Shown: positions 24,699-32,394 of the stretch, piece after piece | Layout: each line of letters starts with the position of its first letter | Position numbering within the stretch: position 1 is the first letter of the stretch | Source of the DNA: Propionibacteriaceae bacterium | GTDB lineage: Bacteria; Actinomycetota; Actinomycetes; Propionibacteriales; Propionibacteriaceae | Assembly: GCA_030532825.1 (NCBI GenBank) | Contig: JAUNKK010000028.1 | Span: 1-32,394, forward strand | Direction: 5' to 3' | DNA: 32,394 nucleotides | Notes under the pieces: generated by a model | Seen by the model: only the letters and a program-made list of their open reading frames with translations | What the model was told of the DNA's origin: nothing | Database searches by the model: none | Program-made: the position numbers and the translations under genes

Positions 24699-25670
24699 CC
24701 CACGCAGGAAGCCGAGCCCCCACCCAAGGTGCATCACGGCGAGCACCAGCGGCAGGCGGCGACGGGGCGCTGCGTCGACCCCCGTCATCGCTGTCGTGGC
24801 GTAGCCGAGGTAGGCGACATAGCTGGCGGGGAGCAATCCAAGCACGGCAAGCCACGGCACCCGCATCACCAACCCCAGCATGCCACCCAGCAGCCCCGTC
24901 GCCGAGCCAACCACCGCTGCTGGTGGAATGAGGTAGCGCAGGCTCGCGGTCTCGGGATGGCGACGGATGACCTCGCGGCGCCACTGGCCGGTGCGATAGA
25001 ACTGCTGAGCCAGGGCTTTGACGGTGGAGCGGGGCCGGTAGACCGCGCGCAGTTCCGGGCTAAACCACACGACATGACCCGCTTTACGCAGCCGATAGTT
25101 CAGCTCCCAGTCTTGGGCTCGGTGAAGGGACTCGTCGAAACCGCCGATGTCCAGCAGCGCCTGGCGCCGGAAGACCCCCAGGAAGACGGTATCGGCCGGG
25201 CCTGCCGGAGTGTCGGCAAGGTGAAATCCTCCCCCACCCATGCCAAGCGGGGAGTTGTACGCCGCCGCTACCGCGCGCTCGAATGGGGTCCGGCCACGAG
25301 CATCCATGAGCCCGCCGACGTTCGCTGCCCCGGTCTCGTCGAGCAGCCGCACCGCGGTCTCGATGTAGCCAGGGCTCAGCTCGGCGTGTCCATCCACTCG
25401 CACGATGATCTGGTACTGGGCAGCTTGGATGGCAAGGTTCAGGCCCGCCGGGGTAAAGCCGGTGGGATTGTCGACCACCCGGATTCGGGCATCCCCAGCG
25501 GATAGTTCGTCGGCAATGAACCGCGTCCGGTCATCGCTGGGACCGACGGCCAATAGCACCTCCACGTCGCCGGGATAGCCCTGGTCCAAGACCCGCTCGA
25601 CGGCGGCTCTCAGGTGCCGTTCTTCGTTACGCACGGGCATGACGACACTGACAGATTCGAAGGCAGTCAC
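24693..25670 (-). CDS. Glycosyltransferase family 2, membrane-associated
   Basis: A 325-residue GT-A glycosyltransferase. It starts with SVSVVMPVRNEERHL, carries the acidic motif IIVRVDGHAELSPGY near residue 90, and the acceptor-site QDWELNYRLRKAGH. Two or three hydrophobic segments in the last 90 residues anchor it in the membrane. Related actinobacterial proteins act in surface polysaccharide synthesis; the donor and acceptor are unknown. The GTG start lies four bases after the stop of the upstream LCP gene. No Shine-Dalgarno is visible; a TAAGTT six bases before the GTG could be an internal leaderless promoter. Adjacent LCP proteins suggest that it helps make a polymer they attach to peptidoglycan (inference). 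Confidence 0.88.
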   Translation of the reverse strand: MTAFESVSVVMPVRNEERHLRAAVERVLDQGYPGDVEVLLAVGPSDDRTRFIADELSAGDARIRVVDNPTGFTPAGLNLAIQAAQYQIIVRVDGHAELSPGYIETAVRLLDETGAANVGGLMDARGRTPFERAVAAAYNSPLGMGGGGFHLADTPAGPADTVFLGVFRRQALLDIGGFDESLHRAQDWELNYRLRKAGHVVWFSPELRAVYRPRSTVKALAQQFYRTGQWRREVIRRHPETASLRYLIPPAAVVGSATGLLGGMLGLVMRVPWLAVLGLLPASYVAYLGYATTAMTGVDAAPRRRLPLVLAVMHLGWGLGFLRGL

Positions 25671-25674
25671 CGGA

Positions 25675-27144
25675 TCAACTTACCCGGCACACCGGGGCCT
25701 CCGCCTCTTCGCCCTCCGAGGCGTGCTCGGGGCTCGGAGACAACGTGCCCCCGGGCTCCATGCTTTCATCGCTTTCATCGCGGCTACGCGGCACGGCTGA
25801 TGTGGGCGATGGGGCGGGTTCCATCGTGGCTGGGCTGGCGCTCGTCGGCGCAGACTGAGGGTGATCTAGCGCCTGGGATTCCGCGATGCGCTCGGCGACA
25901 GTGGCCCGGATCACCTCGAAATCGGGGTCTCCCGTGTCGATCAGCGGCGGGGTGAAGTTCACGGTGTCGATGGGCAGCGACCTCCCCTTGAGGGCGAGGT
26001 CCACCAGCTCAGAAAGCTCCCCGGTACCCACGTCGGTGCGCACCAAATCCGAGCTGGCAGCAGCAAGATCGACGAAGCGTGTTGCGACCGTGCTGGGGTC
26101 TAGCTGCTTCGCCATGGCGGCCATGACGCACTTCTGCCGGACCATGCGCTCATAGTCGTCGGAGCCAGCGCGGGAACGGGCAAACCAGAGGGCGTGGTAG
26201 CCGTCTAGGTGAACGTCTTCCCCGGGCTCGAGCCAGCCGTAGATCTCCGATCCCACCCCGCCGATGGGGACCCGCTTCCCGATGTCCAGCCGGATCCCGC
26301 CCATCGCGTCGACGAGGCTCTGGAAGCCACCGAGATCGATCATGGCGTAGTAGTTCAATTCCAGGCCCAGCGTCTCTGACACCGCCTCTTTGGTGGCCTC
26401 AAGGCCAGCGTCTTTGCCCGGGTAAAGGTCGGCATGTTCCTGACCAAGCGTGAATACGCCGTTGAGCATGCATTCACCGCCGCAGCGGTAGCCGTCCGGG
26501 TAGAGCTTCCGCATTGGGGAGGACTCGGGAAATGGCACCCCCATCAGGTTGCGTGGTAACCCGAAAAGGACTGTTCGGCCCGTCTCGATGTCGATGGAGG
26601 CCACGTTGATCGAGTCAGGTCGCAGGCCCTCTCGGTCTTCGGCGGCGTCCACGCCTAGGAGCAGGATGTTGTAGCGGCCATGTTTCGCCTCGGTGTCGCC
26701 CCCGCCCTCAAATACGTCAGCGACGTGGCTGGCGGCCGTCAGCGCGCTAGCCACCAGGTTGGTACCCACCCCAGCCAATAGGGCCAGCGTGAGGCAGGCG
26801 GCCGTCAGGGCCAACCGGGCACGGCGCGTCAGTTCGGGTGGGCGGGACAGCCGCCAGGCGTCGAGCAGGAGAAGAACCCACCCGGCGAAGATGACCCACA
26901 CGAGTACCCGCAAGGTCGTTGTCACGGGGCGGCTGAGCAGCAGCCCCAGGGTTGGGCCGCGCCAGAATAAAAGCCCTACCGCTACTAGGAGGACCACGCC
27001 CAGGGCGGCCAGCCAGATCCGCAACGCCAACCGCCCCAGCGCTCGGTTGCCAGCCACGAACTGCGCCGCGCCAGGCAGCAGAACGCTGAGCAGGACCAAG
27101 CCGACGGCCCGTCGATTGCGGACGGCGGCCTCGGTTGTCGTCAT
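25675..27144 (-). CDS. LytR-CpsA-Psr family protein with multi-TM N-terminus
   Basis: A 489-residue LCP protein. LCP enzymes transfer lipid-linked glycopolymers (teichoic acids, arabinogalactan, capsule) onto peptidoglycan outside the membrane. The first about 150 residues hold several helices, beginning AVGLVLLSVLLPGAAQF. The LCP domain starts at NILLLGVDAAEDR, with RPDSINVASID, the catalytic LPRNLMGVPF and ARSRAGSDDYERMVRQ. An acidic, Pro/Ser-rich tail of about 70 residues follows. I chose ATG 27144, with GGAG six bases upstream; an open frame further upstream runs into the divergent LCP gene and is unlikely to be translated. GT2 follows after four bases. Confidence 0.9.
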   Translation of the reverse strand: MTTTEAAVRNRRAVGLVLLSVLLPGAAQFVAGNRALGRLALRIWLAALGVVLLVAVGLLFWRGPTLGLLLSRPVTTTLRVLVWVIFAGWVLLLLDAWRLSRPPELTRRARLALTAACLTLALLAGVGTNLVASALTAASHVADVFEGGGDTEAKHGRYNILLLGVDAAEDREGLRPDSINVASIDIETGRTVLFGLPRNLMGVPFPESSPMRKLYPDGYRCGGECMLNGVFTLGQEHADLYPGKDAGLEATKEAVSETLGLELNYYAMIDLGGFQSLVDAMGGIRLDIGKRVPIGGVGSEIYGWLEPGEDVHLDGYHALWFARSRAGSDDYERMVRQKCVMAAMAKQLDPSTVATRFVDLAAASSDLVRTDVGTGELSELVDLALKGRSLPIDTVNFTPPLIDTGDPDFEVIRATVAERIAESQALDHPQSAPTSASPATMEPAPSPTSAVPRSRDESDESMEPGGTLSPSPEHASEGEEAEAPVCRVS

Positions 27145-27248
27145 GCGGGGCTCCATACCATCTAGGATCGGGGACCAATCAAGAGTGAACCCCGCGGAGC
27201 GCCAGTCACAGCAGGCGCGCCGCTCAGGGGGTGGATTTATCCGGCAGG

Positions 27249-27254
27249 TAGCCT
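27249..27254 (+). promoter_or_regulatory. -10 element of a leaderless LCP transcript
   Basis: TAGCCT ends eight bases before ATG 27263. No Shine-Dalgarno sequence is present. The 118 bases between the two divergent LCP start codons hold both promoters. Confidence 0.45.
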
Positions 27255-27262
27255 TTTGCATT

Positions 27263-28519
27263 ATGAGCGACCAGCAGCGCGACCCAGATCTCGACTGGCT
27301 GTACCGACGCGAGCCCACTCCTGAGGCCACCCGCATCTACTCGCCCGAGGAACAGGCTCGCCTCGTTGAGCCGCGACCCACGCCCAGCCCTCAATCCTGG
27401 CAACAGCCCGCTACGCCTCATGGCTCCCAGTACGCCACGCAGCAGCCCGCATCGCCCTACTCTGAGGGCTACCCGGCATCGCCGCCGCGGGAGTCCGGCG
27501 TTCCGCCTCGCCCTCCGCAGCAACCGCCGGTCAAAGGGCAGCGCCCACGGACGCGGCGGCCCCGGCGCCGACGCCCCGTCCGGCGCATCATCGGCGTGCT
27601 CGTGCTGGCCTGGCTGGTGTTTATGGTCGGCACACCCATCTACGCCTGGATGATCGGCACGGTCGTTGAGACGGAGTATTCCGGGACGCGACCCGCCGAT
27701 CAGCCTGGCACCGCCGTCCTGCTGGTGGGCTCGGACGGTCGTGACCAACTCACTGAACAGCAGCGTGGTGAACTGGGCACCGGCGATACCGAGGGCCGCC
27801 GCACCGACAGCATGATGCTGTTGTACCAGCCGCCTTCGGGCAAGTCCGTGCTCCTATCCCTGCCCCGGGATTCCTGGGTGTCGGTTCCCGGCAACGGAAA
27901 CGCGAAGCTCAATGCCGCCTATGCCTGGGGTGGCGCCCCGTTGCTCATCCAGACGATTGAGGAGAACACCGGCATTCGCATCGACGGTTACCTGGAGGTG
28001 GGTTTCTTGGGGGTCGTTGAAGCGGTTGACGCGGTTGGCGGCATTGAGGTCTGCCTCGACGAACCCATCCAGGATCGGGACTCCCACCTGGATCTGCCCG
28101 CCGGATGTCAAAATCTCGACGGCAAGACGGCCCTCGGCTACGTGCGGATGCGCAAAGCCGATCCACGCGGCGATGTTGGCCGCATGGAACGGCAGCGCGA
28201 GGTCATCGGCAAGGTTGCTAAGAAGGCCCTAAATCCGCTCACGCTTCTCAACCCGGTTTCCTACTGGAACCTTAATCTCGCCGTCGCGCACACGCTGGGA
28301 CGGGGCGCCGACACCGGCCCGTTCGAGGTATTGGCTGGAGGCCGAGTCTTCATGGGTGCGGCTCTGGGCTCTAGCTATTCGCTGAGCGTTCCCGTCGCGG
28401 ATGCCAACGCCACGCGCGGTGGCGAAAGCGTCATGCTCTGGGATGAGGACGCGAGCCAGGCGGTCTTCGACACCATCAAGAGCGGAAACACCGAGGCGCT
28501 CGCCAAGTACTCCCAGTAA
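27263..28519 (+). CDS. LytR-CpsA-Psr family protein with proline-rich cytoplasmic head
   Basis: A 418-residue LCP protein. The first about 100 residues are Pro-, Gln- and Ser-rich and end in a strongly basic run (RPRTRRPRRRRPVRR), then one membrane helix (about residues 112-134). The outer LCP domain shows TAVLLVGSDGRDQL, RRTDSMMLLY, LLSLPRDSWVSVPG and GYVRMRKADPRGDVGRMERQ, with the Arg and Asp residues that bind the lipid pyrophosphate. It is predicted to attach envelope polymers to peptidoglycan. ATG 27263 gives the start MSDQQRDPDLDW; earlier in-frame codons lie in the divergent gene. A DUF3352 gene follows after 117 bases. Confidence 0.92.
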   Translation: MSDQQRDPDLDWLYRREPTPEATRIYSPEEQARLVEPRPTPSPQSWQQPATPHGSQYATQQPASPYSEGYPASPPRESGVPPRPPQQPPVKGQRPRTRRPRRRRPVRRIIGVLVLAWLVFMVGTPIYAWMIGTVVETEYSGTRPADQPGTAVLLVGSDGRDQLTEQQRGELGTGDTEGRRTDSMMLLYQPPSGKSVLLSLPRDSWVSVPGNGNAKLNAAYAWGGAPLLIQTIEENTGIRIDGYLEVGFLGVVEAVDAVGGIEVCLDEPIQDRDSHLDLPAGCQNLDGKTALGYVRMRKADPRGDVGRMERQREVIGKVAKKALNPLTLLNPVSYWNLNLAVAHTLGRGADTGPFEVLAGGRVFMGAALGSSYSLSVPVADANATRGGESVMLWDEDASQAVFDTIKSGNTEALAKYSQ

Positions 28520-28594
28520 CCTCGCTGGAGCATCTGGCGTAGTCCGACGCTCATGGCTGCCACGCCTGTCGCTGGTTTTGACCCTGGATCCCGT

Positions 28595-28600
28595 TATCCT
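28595..28600 (+). promoter_or_regulatory. -10 element upstream of the DUF3352 gene
   Basis: TATCCT lies 36 bases before ATG 28637, leaving a short leader with a normal ribosome binding site. A TTGACC at 28578-28583 is only 11 bases away, too close for a standard -35. Confidence 0.4.
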
Positions 28601-28636
28601 GGAAGAGTCCCAAGAACCCGAGGCAGAGGGAAAACC

Positions 28637-30154
28637 ATGAACCAGAACAACTCAGGGCAGCCTGGTGGCTCGCCTCAACCTGGAAACTATCCTCCCAACC
28701 CGCTTGGTCCCTTAGGGCAAGGACCGCAGGCAGCCGCTCCTGTGAAGCGCAAGTCCAAGGCCCCGATGATCGTCGCCGCCGTCCTGGCGCTGGCGCTCGT
28801 GGCCGGGGGCGGGTTCCTCGCTTGGTCGTTGCTGCGGGGGGCCGCTCCCGCCGCCGCCAAGGGGCTTCCCAAGGACACGCTGGCGGTGGTGGAGGTCAAC
28901 CTCAACCCGAGTGCCGGCGACAAGCTCGCTGTTAAGGATCTCGCCGCCAAGTTCCCGGCGCTGGCCGGCAAGGTGAATGCCGCCGGCGATGACTACAAGG
29001 CCGCTGTGTACGCCAACACCATCGCGGCGCTGAGCCCCGATGCTCCTGACTATGAGGCCGACGTCAAGCCTTGGCTCGGCGATTCCGTCGCCGTAGGCGT
29101 GGTGAAGTCCGGGGACTCCTCGGATGTGTCCTCGGCGCAGCCCGTGGTCTCGATCCAGGTCACTGACAAGGACAAGGCACAGGAGTTCGTCAATGCGCAG
29201 TTCTCCGGAACCAACGTCTTTTTCGTCGACGACCTGATGATCCTCACCGGCGAGCACAGCGGCATCACGGAAGAGTCCCTGAAGAACGGAAACCTCACCG
29301 CCAACGAGGGCTACACAGCCGACATGGCGAAGCTCGGTGACGGCTTCCTGGCGACGGCCTGGGCCTCTGAAGAGGCTATTAGCGCCTACGCGGAGACCTC
29401 CATGGACACGTCCCTTCCCGCGAACTACCGGGGCCGTAGTGCCTTCGGCCTCAAGGTCGAGGATGGCTCGCTGGCCCTGCGCACCGTCACCTGGTCGGAG
29501 AACGCCCCGAAGGCTGGCGGCAACGTCACTGACCTTGCCGCCGGTCTGCCCGGCGACTGGCTCGGCGCAGCGGCGGCCGCGGTACCTTCCGAGGCCGTTG
29601 ATCAGGTGTGGGAGACACTGGTCAATGCCAACGACCCAAGCATCCAGCAGGGCCTGGAGAAGGTGGGCATCACCTCGGCCGACGACCTGCGCACGTTACT
29701 CGGCAAGCAGATCAGCTTCTCCGGAAATACAGACCAGGGCATGCCGAAGTTCGTCGTCAAGGTCCGCACGGATGATCCTGAGGGTCACAAGAAGCTGATC
29801 GAGGACATCGTCAACAATGGCCTTGCCATCGGAGACTCGGGCCTGCAGGTCGAAACCACGGTGCAGGGCGATGTCGTGGTCACCACCATCAACGCCAACG
29901 CCAGCGAACTGGATTCCGGGCCTAAGCTCGGCGACAACGAGGGGTACCAGAAGGCCATCAAGGGCATCTCCGACCCCCAGAGCGTCGTCTGGGTTGATGT
30001 TCCCAAGGTGGTAAGCCTCGTCGAGGAGCAGATGCCCGACGGCCTTGACCGCGAGGTCAAGGAGAACCTCGACCCGATCACCGGCTTCGGCGGGGCGTCA
30101 ACTCGGCTTGATGACCACTACACCGATTCCTGGCTGCGTATCACCACAAAGTGA
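28637..30154 (+). CDS. DUF3352 family membrane-anchored protein
   Basis: A 505-residue protein of the DUF3352 family, function unknown. A Pro-, Gly- and Gln-rich cytoplasmic start (residues 1-35) is followed by one membrane helix (about 44-66) and a large outer domain, GLPKDTLAVVEVNLNPSAGDK onward. The domain has repeated substrate-binding-like segments (LGDSVAVGVVKSGD, FVVKVRTDDPEGHKKL). ATG 28637 has AGAGGGAAAA upstream. The LCP gene lies 117 bases upstream on the same strand, so partial co-transcription is possible. It ends at a strong terminator. A role in envelope homeostasis is inferred from context. Confidence 0.85.
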   Translation: MNQNNSGQPGGSPQPGNYPPNPLGPLGQGPQAAAPVKRKSKAPMIVAAVLALALVAGGGFLAWSLLRGAAPAAAKGLPKDTLAVVEVNLNPSAGDKLAVKDLAAKFPALAGKVNAAGDDYKAAVYANTIAALSPDAPDYEADVKPWLGDSVAVGVVKSGDSSDVSSAQPVVSIQVTDKDKAQEFVNAQFSGTNVFFVDDLMILTGEHSGITEESLKNGNLTANEGYTADMAKLGDGFLATAWASEEAISAYAETSMDTSLPANYRGRSAFGLKVEDGSLALRTVTWSENAPKAGGNVTDLAAGLPGDWLGAAAAAVPSEAVDQVWETLVNANDPSIQQGLEKVGITSADDLRTLLGKQISFSGNTDQGMPKFVVKVRTDDPEGHKKLIEDIVNNGLAIGDSGLQVETTVQGDVVVTTINANASELDSGPKLGDNEGYQKAIKGISDPQSVVWVDVPKVVSLVEEQMPDGLDREVKENLDPITGFGGASTRLDDHYTDSWLRITTK

Positions 30155-30176
30155 TCAGCCAATAGGCGCCAATAGG

Positions 30177-30209
30177 ACAGGGGCCCCGGTTTCCCGGGGC
30201 CCCTGTTTT
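30177..30209 (+). terminator. Strong intrinsic terminator after DUF3352
   Basis: A perfect 13-base stem, ACAGGGGCCCCGG with CCGGGGCCCCTGT, closes a TTTC loop and is followed by TTTT on the plus strand. It stands 23 bases after the DUF3352 stop, between that gene and convergent purE. The reverse strand lacks a T run but the same hairpin could help stop purE transcripts. Confidence 0.88.
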
Positions 30210-30215
30210 GCTGTC

Positions 30216-30701
30216 TCAGCGATTGCGGATGGCTTCGCCTTTGGCATGGGCAGCATCATGCAGATCGGCCTGGAACTGCACCAGTTGCGCACGCAGCTTC
30301 GGATCGCTGGCCCCCAAGATCCTGACCGCTAGGAGGCCTGCGTTGCGGGCGTTACCGATCGCTACGGTGGCTACCGGCACCCCCGAGGGCATCTGGACAA
30401 TGGACAGCAGCGAGTCCATGCCGTCCAGGTATTTCAGTGGGACGGGGACGCCAATCACGGGAAGTGGCGTCAAAGCCGCCAGCATTCCCGGCAAGTGTGC
30501 GGCGCCCCCCGCTCCAGCGATGATGACCTTGAAGCCGCGCTCGTGAGCACGGCGTCCAAAGTCCACCATCTCCTCGGGCATGCGATGAGCACTGACCACG
30601 TCGGCGTGGTAGGTGACGCCGAACTCGTCGAGGGCGGTAGCGGCGGCCTGCATCGTTGGCCAATCGGAATCCGAGCCCATCAGGATCGCGACATCAGGCA
30701 T
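30216..30701 (-). CDS. purE: N5-carboxyaminoimidazole ribonucleotide mutase
   Basis: Moves the carboxyl group of N5-CAIR to form CAIR in de novo purine synthesis. The 161-residue size is that of class I PurE. The signature [10 protein letters not shown] near the N-terminus, [11 protein letters not shown] with the catalytic His, and the loop [13 protein letters not shown] are all present. The ATG at 30701 overlaps the end of purK by eight bases and has GGGAG six bases upstream, so translation is coupled to PurK, which makes its substrate. The gene ends a few bases from the shared terminator hairpin. Confidence 0.96.
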   Translation of the reverse strand: MPDVAILMGSDSDWPTMQAAATALDEFGVTYHADVVSAHRMPEEMVDFGRRAHERGFKVIIAGAGGAAHLPGMLAALTPLPVIGVPVPLKYLDGMDSLLSIVQMPSGVPVATVAIGNARNAGLLAVRILGASDPKLRAQLVQFQADLHDAAHAKGEAIRNR

Positions 30702-31851
30702 CAGGGTCTCCCATCAGGTAGCGGGCGGCGTGGCGGGCCCGGGTGAGCGCCGCGTCCACGTCGTGGTCGCAGGCGGTAACGTGGCCGACTTTACGGCCGG
30801 GACGCACCTGCTTGCCGTAGAGGTGGACCGCGATCTCCCGATCACGGGCGAAAACGTGCTGCAGGGCCCCCGTGAGGTCCTGTTCCGCTCCCCCCAGCAC
30901 ATTGGTCATGACCGCGACGGGACTGGTCATGGTCGGGGCACCCAGCGGCAAGTCGAGGACCGCGCGGATATGGTTGGCGAACTGGCTGGTTCGGGCGCCG
31001 TCGAGGCTCCAGTGACCGGTGTTGTGGGGGCGCATGGCGAGTTCGTTGACCACGATGCGACCGTCACGTGCCTGCATCAGTTCGACGGCCAGCACCCCGA
31101 CCACGCCCAGTTCCCCAGCTATTCGAAGCCCCAGTTCCTGCAGCGCCGTAGCTCGCTCAGGGGCTAGGCCCGGCGCCGGAGTAACGGTCTCAACGCAGAT
31201 GCCGTCGCGCTGGGTGGTCTCGGAGACGGGATACACCACGGCCTGCTGGGATGACCGCACGGCGATCACGGAGAGTTCGCGTTCGAAGTCGATGAACTCC
31301 TCGGCGACAACCACTACCTCTTCGCCAGCCGAGACCTCAGGCTTAGCGGCGAACGGCAGCCCCGCGTCCTCAGGCCCGGTGAGCTGCCATACGCCCTTGC
31401 CGTCATATCCGCCGCGGGAGGTCTTGGCGATGATTGGCCAGCCACGTCGCTGGCCGAATGCGACTAACTCCTTGGGGGTGCGGCAGATAGCGAAGTCCGG
31501 GCAGGGAACCCCGAGGGCCGATAGGCGCTCCCGCATCCTCGCTTTGTCCTGGGCAAACTCCAACGCCTGGGGGCTAGGCCGTACCGCTAGCTGTTCCTGC
31601 AACTTCTGCAGGTGCCGTGTGGGAACGTGTTCGTGATCGAAGGTGACGACGTCGCAGTCAGCAGCAAAACGCTCCAACGTCGCGAGATCGGTGTAGTCGC
31701 CGACGGTGGTGAGCGGCACCACTTGCGCGGCTGAGACATTGGGGGCTTCGGCAAGTAGCCGAACTTCGATTCCGAGGGCGATAGCGGCCTGGTGCATCAT
31801 ACGGGCCAGTTGCCCACCCCCGATGATCCCAACGCGGTAACGACGATTCAC
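30694..31851 (-). CDS. purK: N5-carboxyaminoimidazole ribonucleotide synthase
   Basis: ATP-dependent carboxylation of aminoimidazole ribonucleotide with bicarbonate to give N5-CAIR. The 385 residues form an ATP-grasp enzyme: start [21 protein letters not shown]-site region [13 protein letters not shown], and metal-site segment [19 protein letters not shown] 31851 gives the correct family N-terminus and lies eight bases after a TAGGCT -10 element. An ATG at 31902 in the same frame would add 17 residues overlapping the next gene and precede the promoter. It is upstream of purE in a two-gene operon. Confidence 0.95.
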   Translation of the reverse strand: MNRRYRVGIIGGGQLARMMHQAAIALGIEVRLLAEAPNVSAAQVVPLTTVGDYTDLATLERFAADCDVVTFDHEHVPTRHLQKLQEQLAVRPSPQALEFAQDKARMRERLSALGVPCPDFAICRTPKELVAFGQRRGWPIIAKTSRGGYDGKGVWQLTGPEDAGLPFAAKPEVSAGEEVVVVAEEFIDFERELSVIAVRSSQQAVVYPVSETTQRDGICVETVTPAPGLAPERATALQELGLRIAGELGVVGVLAVELMQARDGRIVVNELAMRPHNTGHWSLDGARTSQFANHIRAVLDLPLGAPTMTSPVAVMTNVLGGAEQDLTGALQHVFARDREIAVHLYGKQVRPGRKVGHVTACDHDVDAALTRARHAARYLMGDPDA

Positions 31852-31859
31852 GAGGCAGC

Positions 31860-31865
31860 AGCCTA
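31860..31865 (-). promoter_or_regulatory. -10 element of a leaderless purKE transcript
   Basis: On the minus strand TAGGCT ends eight bases before GTG 31851, within the 22-base gap after the PH-domain gene. No Shine-Dalgarno sequence is seen. Confidence 0.5.
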
Positions 31866-31873
31866 GTGGGGGT

Positions 31874-32371
31874 TCACGCCTCCTCGTCAGGTTCCCCGTC
31901 AAAGATGAGGTCGGCGATCACGACATGAACCTGCTCAACTCTCGGTACGTCTGGAAGATGGAGGGGCTGCTCAGCGGCGGTCACCAGAATCAGCGTGCCG
32001 CACCCGAAGATTCGGTCGGACAGGGAGCGCTCGTAGTTGACGTTGTTGATACTGCGCAGCGGCAAGTCGTGTCCGGTCTTGTTGAGGATGCCTTTGCGGG
32101 TGATGATGCGCCGATTGGTGATGGTGTATGTGGCTGTGAACCACCTCAGGTAAGGCAACAGCACCCACGCGAAGAATGCGATCGCATAAAGCCCGATGAG
32201 CACGTAGGTTCCTATGGGTCGGGCCTGCTGGGGTAGCAGCGCCAAACCAATGCCGAGGATCACCGTTGAGGCAATGAGAACGATGATCGCCAGTAAGAGG
32301 GCTTTGATATGGGTTCGCATGGTTAGCACGATCTGCTCGTCGCGCGCCAGCAGGTCCTTGTTTCTCGCCAT
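31874..32371 (-). CDS. PH-domain (bPH2/YdbT-type) membrane protein
   Basis: A 165-residue protein with two membrane helices (about residues 24-46 and 54-72) followed by a bacterial PH-like domain: TYTITNRRIITRKGILNK, then LPLRSINNVNYERSLSDRIFGCGTLILVTA. This architecture is common in actinobacteria and its role is not established; lipid or protein binding at the membrane is possible. Start ATG 32371 has GAGG very close upstream and a CAGACT six bases before it, a weak leaderless -10 candidate. It precedes purK on the same strand with a 22-base gap. Neighbourhood with purK is widespread in actinobacteria but has no known functional meaning. Confidence 0.88.
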   Translation of the reverse strand: MARNKDLLARDEQIVLTMRTHIKALLLAIIVLIASTVILGIGLALLPQQARPIGTYVLIGLYAIAFFAWVLLPYLRWFTATYTITNRRIITRKGILNKTGHDLPLRSINNVNYERSLSDRIFGCGTLILVTAAEQPLHLPDVPRVEQVHVVIADLIFDGEPDEEA

Positions 32372-32394
32372 GCCTCAAGTCTGTCATGAATCAG

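Noticed and set aside
26693-27262. In-frame upstream extension of the plus-strand LCP gene
   Set aside because: It would add 190 residues antisense to the divergent LCP gene and has no start signals; the protein has a normal N-terminus from 27263.

Overview
The window is GC-rich, gene-dense DNA from an actinobacterium. The evidence is a WhiB regulator, DUF3499, DUF3039, DUF5719, TIGR03089 and Trm112 proteins, LytR-CpsA-Psr (LCP) proteins, GTG/TTG starts, and many genes that begin 6-8 bases after a TAnnnT -10 element (leaderless transcripts). The order whiB / Rv3259-like / DUF3499 / manB / small protein / SIS protein resembles the mycobacterial whiB2-manB region. A Propionibacteriaceae-like host is my inference, not shown by the sequence.

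1-6583: a minus-strand operon preceded by a cobalamin riboswitch. It encodes one fused double permease, a lipoprotein solute-binding protein, two oligopeptide/nickel-type ATPases, an MFS transporter and the start of a further gene that runs off the window. Riboswitch plus NikABCDE/CntABCDF-type importer plus MFS protein suggests uptake of cobalt, a metal-metallophore complex or a corrinoid. This is the most interesting part of the window.

6584-12387: pncB (NAD salvage), malQ, an RDD membrane protein, a second MFS transporter and a small DUF3039 protein. 12397-14272: ahcY and aroQ. 14269-24698: a cell-envelope and sugar-nucleotide block. It holds an SIS protein, Trm112-like protein, manB, DUF3499, an Rv3259-like protein without HExxH, a DUF5719 membrane-anchored protein, a 1001-residue glycosyltransferase, whiB, about 400 bp of non-coding DNA, manC and TIGR03089. 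ManB and ManC together would make GDP-mannose; no manA is present here.

24693-32394: a GT2 glycosyltransferase, two divergent LCP proteins (attachment of glycopolymers to peptidoglycan), a DUF3352 membrane-anchored protein ending at a strong terminator, purE and purK (de novo purine synthesis), and a PH-domain membrane protein.

Operon-first genes tend to be leaderless while operon-internal genes carry Shine-Dalgarno sequences or 4-11 base overlaps. I saw no tRNA, rRNA, insertion sequence, CRISPR array or prophage gene.
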